From Clostridium saccharoperbutylacetonicum N1-4(HMT) (GTDB lineage: Bacteria > Bacillota > Clostridia > Clostridiales > Clostridiaceae), in the NCBI RefSeq assembly GCF_000340885.1, contig NC_020291.1:1797001-1861000 (forward strand): a stretch of DNA of 64,000 bases, written 5' to 3'. The translations under genes and the position numbers were made by a program. The notes below the pieces were generated by a model. The model searched no databases and was not told the DNA's origin. It saw only the letters and a list, made by a program, of their open reading frames with translations. Shown here one piece after another: positions 62,824 to 64,000 of this stretch. Each line of letters begins with the position of its first letter. The stretch's first letter is position 1.

Positions 62824-63237
62824 ATGAAAATAACTCAAGAAGCAGATTATGGAATGCGTGTAATACTTTATCTGTCAAAGTTAGAATATGGAGCTAAAGT
62901 TGATGCAGCAACAATGGCAAAACATGAGGAGCTTCCATTAAGGTTTTTATTAAAACTTTTAAGGAAATTAATTGCACCTGGAATAATTAAATCTTTCAGA
63001 GGTATTAATGGGGGGTATTCTCTTAATAAGTTACCAGAAGAAATTACACTATTAGATGTTATAGAAGCCATAGATGGACCAATATATGTTAATAGATGTA
63101 TTGCTGATCCAGGCTTTTGTAATGCTAAAAAGGGAAATAGATGTGAAATTCATAGAGCTCTTTCAGGAGTGCAGAAAAGTCTTGTTTTACAGCTATCAAA
63201 GATAAATTTTAATGATTTAAAAGATGGTAACTTTTAA
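62824..63237 (+). CDS. Rrf2-family transcription regulator
   Basis: A 137-residue winged-helix regulator. The N-terminal helix-turn-helix reads ITQEADYGMRVILYLSK and ends LPLRFLLKLLRKLI; FRGINGGYSL follows as the wing. Three cysteines lie at C-x6-C-x7-C spacing (RCIADPGFC, NAKKGNRC) near residues 97-112, the place where IscR/NsrR-type Rrf2 proteins bind an Fe-S cluster. It may therefore sense redox, NO or iron-sulfur status; note the H-NOX gene just downstream. TTTAGAGGAGATAAG precedes ATG. Confidence 0.9.
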   Translation: MKITQEADYGMRVILYLSKLEYGAKVDAATMAKHEELPLRFLLKLLRKLIAPGIIKSFRGINGGYSLNKLPEEITLLDVIEAIDGPIYVNRCIADPGFCNAKKGNRCEIHRALSGVQKSLVLQLSKINFNDLKDGNF

Positions 63238-63500
63238 TACTTTGCACAGTAAATTAGCACTTAGGATTAGTGTGCTGACCTTAAGTCCTTTTCATGTATT
63301 AATTACTTGATGAGGATTTTATTTTTGCAATTTAATATCTATTAAATTACAAAAAATAATTTATAAGGAAATGTTAATGTTAATAGTACAAATTTACTAA
63401 TAATGATATAATAATTATAAATGTCAATTAAATTGTAGTATATTAAGAATAATATTAAATAAAAATTTAGACAGTATGATTTTCTAAGGAGGAGAATGAG
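63238..63500. other. Gap before the H-NOX gene
   Basis: 263 AT-rich bases. AGCAC and GTGTGCT form a modest dyad at about 63258-63280 with a T-rich tail after it, a possible weak terminator for the Rrf2 gene. AAGGAGGAGAATGAG at the end is the H-NOX ribosome site. No clear operator is visible. Confidence 0.35.
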
Positions 63501-64000
63501 ATGAAAGGCACAGTTGTAGCGACTTGGATGAGAACCAATAGAAAATTATTTGGTGATGCTACTGTTAACGATGCAATGGATTATGTTGGGTGGGGAGCAG
63601 AAAAAATTTTTTCACCTATCGAAAACATAGATGATGCAGAAGTTAATAAAATAATGAATTACATAGCAGATAAGGAAAATATGAAAGTTGGGGAACTTTG
63701 GAGGAAAATTGGACAAGACAATATAGTATCCTTTAGTCATGATTATCCTGCGTTTTTTAAACATGAAAATGTTTATTCGTTTTTAAAATCAATGTTTGAT
63801 GTACATGTTGTTATGACAAAGAAATTTGCAGGAGCAAAGCCACCATTAGTATTGATGGAACCAATTTCAAATAATGAAGCTATTTTTAGTTATAATTCTT
63901 CAAGAGGAATGTTTGATTATTTCATGGGAATGCTACAAGGCTCTTGTCAGCATTTTAATGAAAAAGTAAAGATGGAAGAATTATCACGAACTAGTAATGA
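63501..64000 (+). CDS. H-NOX (heme nitric oxide/oxygen binding) domain protein, truncated by window end
   Basis: The first 166 residues are visible; the frame is open at the end. It is an H-NOX heme domain with the proximal His at 102 (DVHVVMTKK), the heme-propionate motif YxSxR at Y131-S133-R135 (YNSSR) and Pro115 in AKPP. Distal pocket residues match the O2-binding H-NOX of Thermoanaerobacter (Trp9, Asn74, Tyr140), so O2 as well as NO binding is possible. In clostridia such domains are usually joined to a methyl-accepting chemotaxis domain, which would lie beyond the window. AAGGAGGAGAATGAG precedes ATG. Confidence 0.9.
   Translation, partial: MKGTVVATWMRTNRKLFGDATVNDAMDYVGWGAEKIFSPIENIDDAEVNKIMNYIADKENMKVGELWRKIGQDNIVSFSHDYPAFFKHENVYSFLKSMFDVHVVMTKKFAGAKPPLVLMEPISNNEAIFSYNSSRGMFDYFMGMLQGSCQHFNEKVKMEELSRTSN

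Overview
The window is AT-rich, with genes packed mostly on the + strand and strong AGGAGG ribosome binding sites. It carries clostridial hallmarks: a SCIFF peptide with its radical SAM maturase, a T-box, a CtsR site, a CO dehydrogenase and an H-NOX sensor. I infer a chromosomal segment of a solvent-forming Clostridium sensu stricto, close to the C. beijerinckii/C. butyricum group. The species is a guess from gene content. I see no rRNA, tRNA, CRISPR, prophage or transposase gene.

Layout. 0.2-8.2 kb: a GGDEF/HD-GYP c-di-GMP enzyme, an MFS exporter behind a possible leader-peptide attenuator, HtpG and a MalT-like LuxR regulator. 8.6-18.3 kb: a lone PTS EIIB domain, SCIFF plus maturase, an M16 peptidase, threonine aldolase, an Orn/Lys/Arg decarboxylase, ClpS-ClpA and a 50-residue zinc-ribbon protein. 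18.5-20.7 kb: a T-box, then an Lrp regulator overlapping an aminotransferase. 20.8-30.3 kb: a nucleoside uptake and salvage locus (LacI regulator with its own operator, BMP lipoprotein, ABC ATPase, two permeases, deoC, cdd, deoD) ending in a secreted acid phosphatase. These could work as a chain: dephosphorylate nucleotides outside, import nucleosides, split them inside. 31-40 kb: an SGNH esterase, ArsC-like protein, twin HD-GYP proteins, two GH13 enzymes and a GalT-like protein. 40.9-50 kb: RNase J, two DegT aminotransferases around a MerR-methyltransferase fusion, dCTP deaminase, an rRNA methyltransferase and Hsp20. 50-64 kb: a CFA-synthase-like protein, YjdF-like membrane protein, prolyl-tRNA deacylase, orphan sugar-binding protein, 3D-domain protein, CO dehydrogenase, twin APC permeases, DUF1002 protein, Rrf2 regulator and the start of an H-NOX protein.

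The most unusual content lies between genes. Ten copies of one mobile-looking element (174-450 bp) share ends TATAGATATCC...GGATATCTATA, have TA at their borders, and fold back into a long branched hairpin. Two sequence versions of the core hairpin differ by compensatory base changes. Two of the longest copies carry the same 40-codon ORF with a Shine-Dalgarno site, one copy forms the 3' end of a gene, and two copies abut sharing a single TA. Two smaller repeat families, a GCAGC-TAT-GCTGC hairpin and TTTACAG-type repeats, fill other gaps.
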